Part shown: positions 41,457 through 50,749 of the stretch, in pieces
How the letters are laid out: every line of letters starts with the position of its first letter
Numbering within the stretch: the first letter of the stretch is position 1
Assembly (NCBI GenBank): GCA_902800625.1
Contig: CADCFG010000003.1
Span: 98,653-162,652, forward strand
Reading direction: 5' to 3'
DNA: 64,000 bases
DNA from: an uncultured Eubacteriales bacterium
Lineage (GTDB): Bacteria > Bacillota > Clostridia > Christensenellales > Aristaeellaceae
Program-made: the position numbers and the translations under genes
Notes under the pieces: model-generated
What the model saw: the letters and a program-made list of their open reading frames with translations, nothing else
What the model was told of the DNA's origin: nothing
Databases searched by the model: none

Positions 41457-42665
41457 TTATTCGGTCTTCCAGATCCAGAAGGCGTCGATGCTCTGGATGT
41501 CGGAGCCGTTGGCGGAAATGGTGATGACGTGCTCGTTGTCGCCCTCCTTGGCGAAGGCGCGCACCTCGTTGCCGTCCACGGTCTTGCTCTCGGACATCTT
41601 CCAGCCCTTGTACGCCAGCTTCGCCGCGGCCACCTCGGCGGGCGTGTTCACGTCGATGCCCAGGATGCTGTACTTCGGCTTGGTGGCGGGCGCCAGCGTG
41701 GCCTGGCAGGAGTTGGGCGTCATGATCAGCGCCAGCTGGCTGTTGTAGTACATCACGCTGGTCTTGTCGTCCCCGGTGGTGTCCTTCTTCAGCTTCAGCT
41801 TCTTGACGGTGGTCTTGAAGGTCTTGGTCTTGTTGGTCAGCAGGCCATAGCAGTCCTTCAGCTTCGCCTTCACCGTCACGTTCACGGTGGCGGTCAGGCC
41901 GTTGTGGGTCTTGACGGTGATCTTCGCGTTGCCCTTCTTCTTGGCGACGATCTTGCCCTCGCTGTTCACGGTGGCGATCTTCTTGTTGGAGGAGGAATAG
42001 GCATACACGGCCTCCGCGCCGTCCTCGACGGAGGGGGTCAGCTTGAAGGATTCCTTCACATACAGGGGCAGCGCCTCGACGTCCACCTTCAGCGTGGTGG
42101 GCGCCTTGCCGGCCAGCACCTTCACGGTGCACTTGGCGGTCTTGTTGTTATTCGTCTTCGCGGTGATGACGGCCTCGCCCGCGGCCACGCCGGTCACCTT
42201 GCCGTCCTCGGCCACGGTGGCCACCACGTTGTCAGAGGGGGCAAGTTCATAGGTGATGGCATAGGACGCTGTCTTCTTGGGCAGCTTGGGCGTCAGCTGG
42301 CCGCTCTCGCCCACGTTCAGCACCATCTTGCTCTGGGCAAGCTTCAGGCTGCCGGGCTTGCCCAGCACCTTCACGGTGCACACGGCCAGCGCCGTGTCGT
42401 CGTAGCCCACGGCAATCTTCGCGGTACCCTTCCTCTTGGCGGTGATCACGCCCTCGGCGGACACCGTGGCCACCTTCTTGTTCGAGGTGGCGAACACCAG
42501 CTGCTTGCCCTCGGCGCCGGAGATGGCCGAGGTCTTGATCTGATAGGTCTCCCCCACGCCCAGGGTCATGCTCAGCACGGTGGGCTCCGCCACTGCAGAT
42601 GTGCCCAGCAGGGTCGTCAGCGCCAGTGCCAGCAGCACCAGGGTCGCAATCCAGCGATTCTTCAT
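41457..42665 (-). CDS. Secreted protein with repeated Big_2-type Ig-like domains
   Basis: The 402-residue precursor has a signal peptide (about 1-26) and three Big_2-like units in about 28-270, each with the F-A-T-S-N-K-K-V-A-T-V type strand and a G-x-A-x-I-T/V-x-K ending (for example VFATSNKKVATVSAEG, YSSSNKKIATVNSEG). The last 130 residues form a separate domain with NSQLALIMTPNSCQ and DNEHVITISANGSDIQSIDAF. The Ig-like units probably act as a stalk. TGGAGGAATG lies before the ATG. Confidence 0.85.
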   Translation of the reverse strand: MKNRWIATLVLLALALTTLLGTSAVAEPTVLSMTLGVGETYQIKTSAISGAEGKQLVFATSNKKVATVSAEGVITAKRKGTAKIAVGYDDTALAVCTVKVLGKPGSLKLAQSKMVLNVGESGQLTPKLPKKTASYAITYELAPSDNVVATVAEDGKVTGVAAGEAVITAKTNNNKTAKCTVKVLAGKAPTTLKVDVEALPLYVKESFKLTPSVEDGAEAVYAYSSSNKKIATVNSEGKIVAKKKGNAKITVKTHNGLTATVNVTVKAKLKDCYGLLTNKTKTFKTTVKKLKLKKDTTGDDKTSVMYYNSQLALIMTPNSCQATLAPATKPKYSILGIDVNTPAEVAAAKLAYKGWKMSESKTVDGNEVRAFAKEGDNEHVITISANGSDIQSIDAFWIWKTE

Positions 42666-42708
42666 GTCACATTCCTCCAAAATGGCCTTTTTACCAGTTT
42701 ATGGTGTC

Positions 42709-42737
42709 ATTATAAGCCATGCACCCATCCAAAACAA
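42709..42737 (-). promoter_or_regulatory. Promoter of the Ig-like surface protein gene
   Basis: On the minus strand TTGTTT (42732-42737), 17 bp, TATAAT (42709-42714). Confidence 0.65.
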
Positions 42738-42839
42738 GGCGGGCATTTCGAGAATTGCGGAACAAAAAAACGACAGCTTGTGACATCGCTGTCGGAATTT
42801 GGAAAGGGGACGCAACCACCATGCGACTTTGTCAAAGGA

Positions 42840-42867
42840 CCCGGGCTTCCCCAGCGGGAAGCCCGGG
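42840..42867 (-). terminator. Strong hairpin downstream of the ABC transporter genes
   Basis: CCCGGGCTTCCC and GGGAAGCCCGGG form a perfect 12-bp stem with a 4-base loop, 43 bp after the ATPase stop codon. The minus strand continues TCCTTTG, a poor T tract. Confidence 0.55.
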
Positions 42868-42910
42868 AATATTGACTTGGCCAGCGGACAGGCGCGAAGC
42901 CCGAGGAAGG

Positions 42911-44026
42911 TCAACCCGGATGGCGCTCCGGCTTCGTCAGCTTGCCGGCCAGGCGCGCCGCTTCCATGACCTCCTCCACCCGGCGGTTCATCTCTCCAAC
43001 GGTCACGCCGGCATCGATCACCTGCCCGCAGGTTTCCACCAGTTCCAGTGCGCGCTTCACCGCCGCCTCCCCCACGGGGGCAAAGGGCTTCACGGACACC
43101 ACCTCTGCGGCCAGCCTCCGGGCCAGGTGGTAGTCCAGGTCGTTTTCATGGAGGATGCCCGCAGCGAAGGGCACGCCCTGGCGCTGCAGGCGCCGGAAGA
43201 CGGGGATCCCCGTGCCCCCGGCGGACAGCACCAGCGCCTGCGGCTCCCCCTCCACCCGCGGCAATTCGACGCTGCCGAAGGCCGGGTCGAAGCCGCCCTC
43301 CGGCAGGCCGTACAGCGCGGCGATGGCATCCCCGGCAAAGACCTCCTCCGGGGTGCCGCTGGTGAGGATGTGCTCCCCCTTCACGCAGAGGATCCGGTCG
43401 GAAATCTTCTGGGCCAGGTCGATCTCGTGCAGCGACAGGACCACCGTGATGCCCCCGTCCCGCGCCATGCCCTTGAGCAGCGTCAGCAGCTCCAGTTTGT
43501 GGCGGATGTCCAGGAACGAGGTCGGCTCGTCCAGCACGATCATTTCCGGTTCCTGGCAGATGGCCCTCGCCAGCAGCACCCGCTGGCGCTGGCCGTCGCT
43601 GATGGCGTCGTAGCTCCTGTCGGCGATGTCCGAAACCCGCACCGCCGCCATGGCCGCGTCCACCTTCGCCTCGTCCCCGGCGGAGAGGATGCCCAGGCGC
43701 CCGGTGAAGGGATAGCGTCCCGTTGAGACGATGTCCCGGCAGGTGAGCAGCTCCGGCCGCGTCCGGTCCGTGAGTACCACGGCCAGCTTTGTCGCCAGGT
43801 TCCGGGCGGACATGGCCGCCAATTCCTCCCCGCCGATGCTGACCCGCCCGCCAAGCGCCTTCAGTTGTCGGGTGATGGTCTTGAGTATGGTGGACTTGCC
43901 GGACCCGTTGGGGCCGATCAGCGTGACGATCTCGCCCGGCCGTATCCCGATTTCGATATCCCGGATCAGCGGCACGCCGCCATAGCCCACAGTCAGGCCC
44001 TTTGCCGTAAAATAGCAGCCGTTCAT
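42911..44026 (-). CDS. FecE-type ABC transporter ATPase with C-terminal extension
   Basis: The 371-residue ATPase has Walker A GPNGSGKST (38-46), a modified signature ISDGQRQR, Walker B MIVLDEPTSFLD and the H-loop LSLHE, as in importers of iron-siderophores, haem or cobalamin. After about residue 250 it carries an extra domain of about 120 residues (PQALVLSAGGTGIPVFRRLQ and VIDAGVTVGEMNRRVEEV), not needed for ATPase function and perhaps regulatory. The start overlaps the permease stop by four bases. A substrate-binding protein is not encoded nearby. Confidence 0.92.
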   Translation of the reverse strand: MNGCYFTAKGLTVGYGGVPLIRDIEIGIRPGEIVTLIGPNGSGKSTILKTITRQLKALGGRVSIGGEELAAMSARNLATKLAVVLTDRTRPELLTCRDIVSTGRYPFTGRLGILSAGDEAKVDAAMAAVRVSDIADRSYDAISDGQRQRVLLARAICQEPEMIVLDEPTSFLDIRHKLELLTLLKGMARDGGITVVLSLHEIDLAQKISDRILCVKGEHILTSGTPEEVFAGDAIAALYGLPEGGFDPAFGSVELPRVEGEPQALVLSAGGTGIPVFRRLQRQGVPFAAGILHENDLDYHLARRLAAEVVSVKPFAPVGEAAVKRALELVETCGQVIDAGVTVGEMNRRVEEVMEAARLAGKLTKPERHPG

Positions 44027-45054
44027 GCCTCGCGCCCCCTCTGCCGCCGCAGCATCATGGCGATCACCACCGGCGCGCCGAAGGCGCTGGTGACGGTGGA
44101 AATGTTCAACTCCGCAGGCGCGAAGGCCGTGCGGGCGATCAAATCGCAGCCCATGCAGAACACCGCGCCGCCCAGGAACACCGCCGGGATCACCACGATG
44201 GGCTTGGATGTGGCCAGCGCCCGCTTGACCAGGTGCGGCACGGCGATGCCCACGAAGGAGATGGGGCCCGCAAAGGCCGTCACCGTGGCGGACAGCAGGC
44301 TGGACAGCAGTATCAGCGCGGCCCGGAAGCGGCGGATGTTCACGCCCACGCTCCGGGCATAGGCCTCCCCCATCTGATAGGCGGAGATGGGCTTTGACAG
44401 CATGAACGCCGCTGACCCGGCCAGGACGACCATCGCCGCGGCCACACCTGCGTTTTGCCAGCCCATGCCGGAGAAGCTGCCCTGGCTCCAGCCGTGGAGG
44501 TTCACGATGTCGGCATCCTCGGCAAAGGTGACGACGAAATCGGTGAGTGCGGAGCATATATACCCCACCATGATTCCAGCCACCAGCAGCGCCGCAATGT
44601 GCTTCAGGTGCCTGGACAGCGCCAGTATGAAGCCCGTCACGCAAATCGAGCCCGCGAAGGCCGCCGCGACCAGCGCCCAGGAGGACGCAGCGCCGCAGAG
44701 CTTCAAAAACACGATCATCACGAGCGCCACCGCCAGCTTCGCACCGCTGGAAATGCCCAGCACAAACGGCCCGGCGATGGGATTGCCGAAGAAGGTTTGC
44801 AGCAGGAAGCCGGACAGGGAAAGCGCGCCGCCCAGCAGCGCAGCCATCAGCGCCCGGGGCAGGCGGATCTTGCGGATGATGCCGAGCCGGGTGGCGTCGG
44901 CGGAGCGCCCCAGCAGGCTGCGGACCACGTCCCCCACCGGGATGGACACGCTGCCCACGCAGACGCTCGCCAGTCCCACGCCCAACAATGCCGCTGCCAG
45001 CGCGATATACACCAGCCGCCAGCGAAAGCGCCGTTCTTCCTCAACGCGCCGCAC
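44023..45054 (-). CDS. FecCD-family ABC transporter permease
   Basis: The 343-residue permease has about nine to ten membrane helices and the BtuC/FecCD motifs RLPRALMAALLGGALSLSGF near residue 60, NPIAGPFVLGISSGA near 90, and GPISFVGIAVPHLVK near 250, which contacts the ATPase. It imports an iron complex, haem or corrinoid. The start is GTG 45054 with GGGAGGTGAG upstream. It is first in a two-gene operon behind a TTGACA/TATAAT promoter. No Fur box or riboswitch was recognised in the short leader. Confidence 0.94.
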   Translation of the reverse strand: MRRVEEERRFRWRLVYIALAAALLGVGLASVCVGSVSIPVGDVVRSLLGRSADATRLGIIRKIRLPRALMAALLGGALSLSGFLLQTFFGNPIAGPFVLGISSGAKLAVALVMIVFLKLCGAASSWALVAAAFAGSICVTGFILALSRHLKHIAALLVAGIMVGYICSALTDFVVTFAEDADIVNLHGWSQGSFSGMGWQNAGVAAAMVVLAGSAAFMLSKPISAYQMGEAYARSVGVNIRRFRAALILLSSLLSATVTAFAGPISFVGIAVPHLVKRALATSKPIVVIPAVFLGGAVFCMGCDLIARTAFAPAELNISTVTSAFGAPVVIAMMLRRQRGREA

Positions 45055-45085
45055 AGGCGCTCACCTCCCTCGTTCATCTTTTTTC

Positions 45086-45114
45086 ATTATATTGTCGCCG
45101 GCCCGCCCTGTCAA
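45086..45114 (-). promoter_or_regulatory. Promoter of the FecCD/FecE-type operon
   Basis: On the minus strand TTGACA (45109-45114), 17 bp, TATAAT (45086-45091), both consensus hexamers. Confidence 0.8.
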
Positions 45115-45129
45115 TCTTCAACGGTTCAC

Positions 45130-45158
45130 TTGTTCACGGCGGAAAATCATGGTAGAAT
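45130..45158 (+). promoter_or_regulatory. Promoter of the LRR surface protein gene
   Basis: TTGTTC (45130-45135), 17 bp, TAGAAT (45153-45158), divergent from the transporter promoter. Confidence 0.55.
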
Positions 45159-45270
45159 AACAATGGATATTTGGTTGAGTGTCAATGTTATGGATCATGT
45201 TCAGCGGCCGGTCGTCACCCGGACGACAGCCGGCATCAGGATCCGACATTCATGTACAGGAGGGATCGCG

Positions 45271-48200
45271 ATGAAAAAGGGATTTGTTCTGCTGCTGGCG
45301 CTGTGCCTGCTGGGGCTGCTGGGATGGGCGTTCGCCGAGGAGACCGTGGATGTCGGCGACTGCACCTATGCCATCGCAGACGGCGAAGCCAAGCTGACCG
45401 CCATCAACGGCGACTACAGCTGGGACGATCTGGTCATTCCGGAATCGGTGGAGCTGGACGGCACGTCCTATCCCGTGACCGCCATCGGGGGGAATGTCTA
45501 TTCAAAACGGGTCATCCATGCGCTGAGCTTGCCCGACACCATCAAAACCATCGAGAATGAAGCCTTCAAGTACAAGGATATCGAATCACTGCGCTGGCCC
45601 GCTTCGCTGGAGTACGTCGGCGACTCTGCCTTCGAGTACTATGAGACCATGAACGATCACCGCCTCCCGGCCCTGCCCGACAGCGTGCGCCACATTGGCC
45701 GCTACGGCTTCTACGGCTCCCGATTTGAAAGCATCTCCGCCCTGCCGGCCAGCCTGACCTATATCGGCGATTACGCTTTCGGCTATTGCGACATGGCCTT
45801 CGACATCACGCTGCCGGATGATCTGGAGTACCTGGGCGCCGGCGCATTTTATCACAACGAGCTGACAGGAATCACGATTCCCGACACCATCACCGCCATC
45901 AAACCCTATACCTTCTATTACGCCAACCATCTTACCTCCGCCCGCCTGCCCGACAGCGTGACGGAGATCGGCGAGCATGCCTTTGAATTCACGACCGCGC
46001 TGAAATCGCTCGATTTCCCCGATTCCCTCACCACCATCGGCGCCTGCGCCTTCGGATGGTCCGGGCTGGAGGAGGTCTCGCTGCCAGCGGTCTACAAGTC
46101 CTTCAGCAGCGTGCCCACCACCCTCGGCAACTCCGCCTTCTACAATTGCAAGTCCCTCCGGGAGGTCCTGCTGCCCGACACCCTTACGGACATACCGGCC
46201 AATGCCTTCCAGAACTGCGCCAAGCTGGTTCATGTCGATGTCCCGTCAGACCTCAAATCCCTCGGCCAATATGCCTTCAAAGGCTGCAACGCGCTGAAGT
46301 TCATCCAGCTGACCGAGTATAGCGTTTCCATCGGCAAAGACTCGCTGCCCGACGGCATCACGGTCATCGTTTCGGGAGTATCCTACGGCAATGCGGAAAG
46401 TCACTGCAATGCCTACCACATCCCCACCATCAAACTGAACGAAATCGATTGGGAAACAATCGATGACAGCGCGAATACCTGCGCCCTGACGAGCTATACC
46501 GGCACCGACGAAACCTTCACCCTGCCCGATTGGATGAACGGTCGCACCTTTGTCAGGGTGGAAAACAGCGCCTTCTCCGGCAATACCACGCTGAAGTCCG
46601 TCGTCCTGCCCGACACGATCACCCAAATCGGCGAAAGCGCTTTCCTGAACTGCACGGCGCTGGAGAGCGTCAACATTCCCGGCGGCGTCACCTCGATTGG
46701 CAGCGGCGCCTTCAGCGGCTGCGCCAGTCTGAAATCCGCCGCGATCCCCGAAGGCGTCACCTCCATCGGAGAAAATATGTTCTATAACTGTTCCGCCCTC
46801 GAGAGCGTCTCGCTGCCCGGAGGCGTCACCGCCATCGGAGAAAATATGTTCTATAACTGTTCCGCCCTCGAGAGCCTTTCGCTGCCCGGAGGCGTCACCG
46901 CCATCGGCAGCCAAGCCTTACGCAACTGCGCCGCACTGAAGGACATTGAACTGCCCTCCGGCCTGCAGTCCATCGGCGAATATGCCTTCTACGGCTGCAC
47001 CGGCCTGACACAGTTGGAGTTCAACGACGCCGTCACACTGGGGCGCTATGCGGTCGTCCCCAGCAGCGGGGTCGTCATGATCGTGAGCTACGGCACCCCG
47101 GCCTTTCAATACGCCGTCGACAACAATATCGAATACCGGCTCCGCTCGTACCCCATCAACAGGATCACCCCCAAGCAGACGGAAATCGAAGTGGTCTACG
47201 GCAAATCCGCCCAGCTGGAGTTCACCCTGTCCCCGGATGTGAATTACAAGTGGTTCCTGGAGAACCCGCTCGTCTTCACGAGCAGCGACGAATCCGTGGC
47301 CACCGTCAGCGAAACCGGCCTGGTGAAGAGCGTGGCGCCGGGCAACGCGATCATCGCGATTGCCAGCAAGGACGACAGGTTCGTCAACGCCGCCGTGAAC
47401 GTCACCGTCGTGGACCTGCGGGGCTCCTATTCCAAGCCCATCGCCTTCGTCGGCGTCAGCTCCGGCAGCAATTACGCCCGGGCCATCTACGGCGTGGACG
47501 GCGGCACCGCCCCCTTCACCATCACGCTGAAGGCGGGCAGCGAAACCAAAACCCTCAAGAACGTGTCCGGCGAAGGCGGCCAGGTTTCCTTCGTCTATAA
47601 TACCTCCGTACCCGCCGAGACGACGAAGACCATAGACTACACCGTCACCGTCACCGACGCGGCGGGCTACACCAGCAAAGCCACCGGCTACTTCAAGCGC
47701 GAATACTCGTCGTACAAAGTTGGCGTCGGCAAGCCCTACGGCAGCCATGTGGAAGTGGGGCCGGATGGCAATTATCACTACGTCTATGATTACGAATCCT
47801 ACAAAACCATCGGCGGCTGGCACGATACCTGCATCGGCGGGCGCGGCAGTTCGACCCAGATCAGCTATCTTTCCATATCGGACATCGGCGGGCATCTCGG
47901 GGACAGCGCGCCCCTGGACATGATCGTGATGCCTGACACCATGGGCCACAAGGTGGTCTTCTTCAGCGAGGATCCGGCCATCGCCTCCGTGGAGGAAGAC
48001 GGCACAGTGACATTCAACGCCCCGGGCCAGACCACCATCTCTGCCTACACCATTGACGGCAGCGGCCTGCACGCCACGGCCAGGGCCAGTTGCCTGGAAA
48101 AGCAGGTGACGGTGATCGAGCTGGAGCCGGACGCGGAAGTGAGCAGCGAAGACTACACACAACGCGTTATCGCCCACATCGAGCCCGACGACGCGGATTT

Positions 48201-49113
48201 CAAGGACCTGCGCTGGAGCACGGACGACGCGTCCATCGCCACCATCGACCAGGACGGCGTGCTGACCTGGCTGGAGCCGGGCACGGTGGTCGTCACCGCC
48301 ACCGCCACGGACGGCAGCGGCGTGACCACCAGCATAGATGTCGATTGGCAGGGCATACTGGTGCAGAAGCTGACGCTGCGACTGGATGAGAACGACCCGA
48401 AGCACCTGTGCTGGCTGGTAGAGCCCGAAAACGCCTCCAACCCCGTCGTGGAGTTCCTGGTGGATGATCCCACGCTCATGTCCATCGACGCGGCGGGCTA
48501 CATGACCTTCCTCAACGAAGGCACCGCCACCGTGCGCGCCCGGGCTCTGGACGGCAGCGGCGTCACCGCCGATCTGGAGGTCTGGACCCACAACCACACG
48601 ATCGTCACCGAGCCGGGTACCCCCGCCACCTGCACCGCCGACGGCCTGACCGACAAGGTGTACTGCAGCAGCTGCGGCGAAGTGCTCCAGACCGCGGAGA
48701 TCATCCCGATGACGGGCCATCACTATGTGGCGGCCGGCGAGGCCAGTTTGGTTTACTATCCCGGCATTGCCTGCGAGTATTGCGACGACATTCTCTACCC
48801 CGGTATGATCCTCGACGGAAAGGAATCCATCACCCTGCCCCAGGCATTGACGGAAATCGAGCCCGAGGCGTTCAACGCAAACGGGAGCATACAGGTGGTG
48901 ATCGCGCCGGACGGGCTGACCACCATCGGCGACCGGGCCTTTGAGAACTGCACGGAGCTGCGGCTGGTCATGATCGGTGAAAGCCTGACCCAGATCGGCG
49001 AAGACGCCTTCAAGGGCTGCGACAAGCTGATACTGGTCATCGAAGGGGAAAACCCCTGCGCGGTGGAGTACGCCGAGGAGAACGACATCTATTATTGCAT
49101 CCTTGGCGAATGA
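45271..49113 (+). CDS. BspA-type leucine-rich-repeat surface protein with Ig-like domains
   Basis: The 1,280-residue precursor has a signal peptide (1-22), then about 20 LRR_5/BspA repeats (about 50-610; typical unit IGESAFLNCTALESVNIPGG). A Big_2-like domain (about 630-710), a second beta domain, and further Big_2 units (about 890-1110) follow, then a cysteine-pair segment (ATCTADGLTDKVYCSSCG) and a final LRR block (about 1185-1280). BspA proteins bind host or microbial surfaces. No LPXTG or SLH anchor is visible. Two adjacent 69-nt LRR units (46753-46890) are almost identical. AGGAGGG lies before the ATG. Confidence 0.92.
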   Translation: MKKGFVLLLALCLLGLLGWAFAEETVDVGDCTYAIADGEAKLTAINGDYSWDDLVIPESVELDGTSYPVTAIGGNVYSKRVIHALSLPDTIKTIENEAFKYKDIESLRWPASLEYVGDSAFEYYETMNDHRLPALPDSVRHIGRYGFYGSRFESISALPASLTYIGDYAFGYCDMAFDITLPDDLEYLGAGAFYHNELTGITIPDTITAIKPYTFYYANHLTSARLPDSVTEIGEHAFEFTTALKSLDFPDSLTTIGACAFGWSGLEEVSLPAVYKSFSSVPTTLGNSAFYNCKSLREVLLPDTLTDIPANAFQNCAKLVHVDVPSDLKSLGQYAFKGCNALKFIQLTEYSVSIGKDSLPDGITVIVSGVSYGNAESHCNAYHIPTIKLNEIDWETIDDSANTCALTSYTGTDETFTLPDWMNGRTFVRVENSAFSGNTTLKSVVLPDTITQIGESAFLNCTALESVNIPGGVTSIGSGAFSGCASLKSAAIPEGVTSIGENMFYNCSALESVSLPGGVTAIGENMFYNCSALESLSLPGGVTAIGSQALRNCAALKDIELPSGLQSIGEYAFYGCTGLTQLEFNDAVTLGRYAVVPSSGVVMIVSYGTPAFQYAVDNNIEYRLRSYPINRITPKQTEIEVVYGKSAQLEFTLSPDVNYKWFLENPLVFTSSDESVATVSETGLVKSVAPGNAIIAIASKDDRFVNAAVNVTVVDLRGSYSKPIAFVGVSSGSNYARAIYGVDGGTAPFTITLKAGSETKTLKNVSGEGGQVSFVYNTSVPAETTKTIDYTVTVTDAAGYTSKATGYFKREYSSYKVGVGKPYGSHVEVGPDGNYHYVYDYESYKTIGGWHDTCIGGRGSSTQISYLSISDIGGHLGDSAPLDMIVMPDTMGHKVVFFSEDPAIASVEEDGTVTFNAPGQTTISAYTIDGSGLHATARASCLEKQVTVIELEPDAEVSSEDYTQRVIAHIEPDDADFKDLRWSTDDASIATIDQDGVLTWLEPGTVVVTATATDGSGVTTSIDVDWQGILVQKLTLRLDENDPKHLCWLVEPENASNPVVEFLVDDPTLMSIDAAGYMTFLNEGTATVRARALDGSGVTADLEVWTHNHTIVTEPGTPATCTADGLTDKVYCSSCGEVLQTAEIIPMTGHHYVAAGEASLVYYPGIACEYCDDILYPGMILDGKESITLPQALTEIEPEAFNANGSIQVVIAPDGLTTIGDRAFENCTELRLVMIGESLTQIGEDAFKGCDKLILVIEGENPCAVEYAEENDIYYCILGE
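46753..46890 (+). repeat. Two tandem 69-bp LRR units
   Basis: The 23-codon units at 46753-46821 and 46822-46890 differ at only a few positions, including long shared runs around ATCGGAGAAAATATGTTCTA. The other LRR units in the gene have diverged much more, so this duplication is recent. Confidence 0.85.
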
Positions 49114-49133
49114 CACCTGACCCTGTCCGGGCA

Positions 49134-49167
49134 AAAAAGGAGCAACCCACGCGGGTTGCTCCTTTTT
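49134..49167. terminator. Bidirectional terminator between the LRR gene and aqpZ
   Basis: GGAGCAACCC (49139-49148) pairs with GGGTTGCTCC (49153-49162), with an A run on the left and T5 on the right. Confidence 0.92.
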
Positions 49168-49179
49168 GCAATGTGCCTT

Positions 49180-49902
49180 TTACTTCTCCAGCGCCTTGTA
49201 GCACAGGGCAGCCAGCGCGGCGCCCACCATCGGGCCCACGATGAAGATCCACAGCGCCGCCAGGGGCGCGGCATTGCCGCCGAAGGCGGCGAACAGGGCC
49301 GGGCCGAAGGAGCGGGCCGGGTTCACGGAAGTGCCCGTCAGGCCGATGCCCAGGATGTGGACCACCACCAGCGTCAGGCCGATCACCAGGCCGCCGAAGG
49401 AGCCATGCTTCGCCTTCTTGCTGGTCACGCCCAGGATGGCGATGACGAAGATGAAGGTCAGCACGATCTCCACCACCAGGCCGGCAAAGTGGTTGCCATT
49501 CACGCCCGCGACGCCGTTGGCGCCAAAGCCGTTCAGCAGATGGGCCCCTTCGGCCGTCACGGTGCCGGTCATGTCAGTGACCTTGCCCAGGCCGAAGATG
49601 ATCCACAGCACCGCGGAGCCGCACAGCGCGCCCACGCACTGGGAGATCACATAGCCGATGAATTCGCCGGTGGAGATACCGCCGGTCAGCCAAACGCCCA
49701 GCGAGACCGCCGGGTTGATGTGGCAGCCGGAGATATTGCCGATGGAATAGGCCATGGCCACGATGGTCAGGCCGAAGGCCAGCGCAGTGAGGATGTAGCC
49801 GCCGCCCGCGGCCGCGTCGCAGCCCACCAGCATGGCGGTGCCGCAGCCCAGGATGACCAGGACGGCCGTGCCGATGGCTTCGGCAATGTACTTCTTATTC
49901 AT
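49180..49902 (-). CDS. aqpZ: Aquaporin (MIP family)
   Basis: The 240-residue channel has six membrane helices and both pore motifs: SGCHINPAVSLG (first NPA) and GTSVNPARSFGPAL (second NPA). The Arg after the second NPA and the narrow-pore signature match AqpZ-type water channels rather than glycerol facilitators. An extra extracellular loop (TGTVTAEGAHLLNGFGANG) is of the AqpZ type seen in Firmicutes. AAGGAGGG precedes the ATG; a promoter lies at 49950-49978. Confidence 0.95.
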   Translation of the reverse strand: MNKKYIAEAIGTAVLVILGCGTAMLVGCDAAAGGGYILTALAFGLTIVAMAYSIGNISGCHINPAVSLGVWLTGGISTGEFIGYVISQCVGALCGSAVLWIIFGLGKVTDMTGTVTAEGAHLLNGFGANGVAGVNGNHFAGLVVEIVLTFIFVIAILGVTSKKAKHGSFGGLVIGLTLVVVHILGIGLTGTSVNPARSFGPALFAAFGGNAAPLAALWIFIVGPMVGAALAALCYKALEK

Positions 49903-49949
49903 GGATTGTCCCTCCTTGGTTGTATCTCTTCCCCATTTCGGGTATCCAG

Positions 49950-49978
49950 ATTATACCGCTTTAGCAGAGTGAATACAA
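49950..49978 (-). promoter_or_regulatory. Promoter of aqpZ
   Basis: On the minus strand TTGTAT (49973-49978), 17 bp, TATAAT (49950-49955). Confidence 0.65.
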
Positions 49979-50106
49979 GGGAAAGTCACAGTTGTTAATA
50001 GGTTCGTCAAAACGGGGTCAAGATTGAGGATGTGAAGCCATCCAGCCTCTGCGATCGCGGAAATCGCCGATTGCTTTCGAGCGCGTTTCCCGGTTCCCGC
50101 ACAAAA

Positions 50107-50132
50107 AAAGAACCGCTTGCGCGGTTCTTTTT
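50107..50132 (-). terminator. Terminator of the SH3-domain protein gene
   Basis: AAAGAACCGC-TTGC-GCGGTTCTTT (50107-50130) with A and T runs on both sides, 9 bases after the stop codon. Confidence 0.9.
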
Positions 50133-50140
50133 CAACCCTC

Positions 50141-50638
50141 TTATTTCGCCTTCTTCAGCGCGCTCTTCTTCACAAAGCCGCCGGTGCCGCCCAGGGTCTT
50201 GATGTAGGCCCAGCTGCCCTTGACCTGATAGACGATCACGTGCTGGCCCTTGGACAGCGTGGTCTTGCGGCTGGAGTGGGTGGAAGCCTTCTTGTAAACC
50301 TTCACCCGCTTGGACGCATAGTAGACCTGGCTCTGGTAGCAGGCGCCATAGGACTTCAGGAAGCCCTTGTACATATAGCCAATCACACCGTGGTCGGTGC
50401 GCACCTTGTAGAAGGAATCCTTGCCCTTGCTCAGGTAGAACAGCTTGGCGCCGTTCTTCACGCTGACGATCACATCGTAATCAGAGGACGGGCCCTTGCG
50501 CACGCGCGCGCCGTCCACCGTCACCTGCATGATCGGAACCGTCTTTTTCTTGGAAGCCGCCATGGCGCTCACCGGAGCCAGCAGCGTGGAGACAACCAGA
50601 AGGACGGACAGAACCATCATCAAAACTCTGCGCTTCAT
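50141..50638 (-). CDS. Secreted protein with two SH3-like domains
   Basis: The 165-residue precursor has a signal peptide ending at SAMAAS (about 28). Two bacterial SH3-type units follow: VDGARVRKGPSSDYDVIVSV-KNGAKLFYLS (about 40-95) and a second with KVYKKASTHSSRKTTLSKGQ to FVKKSALK. Such modules usually bind peptidoglycan. There is no catalytic domain. The ATG at 50638 has GAGGGGGG upstream. The mature protein is very basic, which would favour binding to the cell wall. Confidence 0.85.
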   Translation of the reverse strand: MKRRVLMMVLSVLLVVSTLLAPVSAMAASKKKTVPIMQVTVDGARVRKGPSSDYDVIVSVKNGAKLFYLSKGKDSFYKVRTDHGVIGYMYKGFLKSYGACYQSQVYYASKRVKVYKKASTHSSRKTTLSKGQHVIVYQVKGSWAYIKTLGGTGGFVKKSALKKAK

Positions 50639-50749
50639 AACCAGAACCCCCCTCGTGATACATTCTGCATTTTAACACATTTCATCGTCAAAAGCAAGCC
50701 CAAAAAACATATTTTTGTCGAAATTGAGCGACTTTTACCGACACAGGGC

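Noticed and set aside
45055..45120. Cobalamin riboswitch or Fur box before the FecCD gene
   Set aside because: The leader is only about 30 bases and no B12 box or clear GATAATGATAATCATTATC-like site is visible.
46918..49134. 738-codon minus-strand frame opposite the LRR protein
   Set aside because: Shadow of a repeat-rich gene; no signal, domain or ribosome site.
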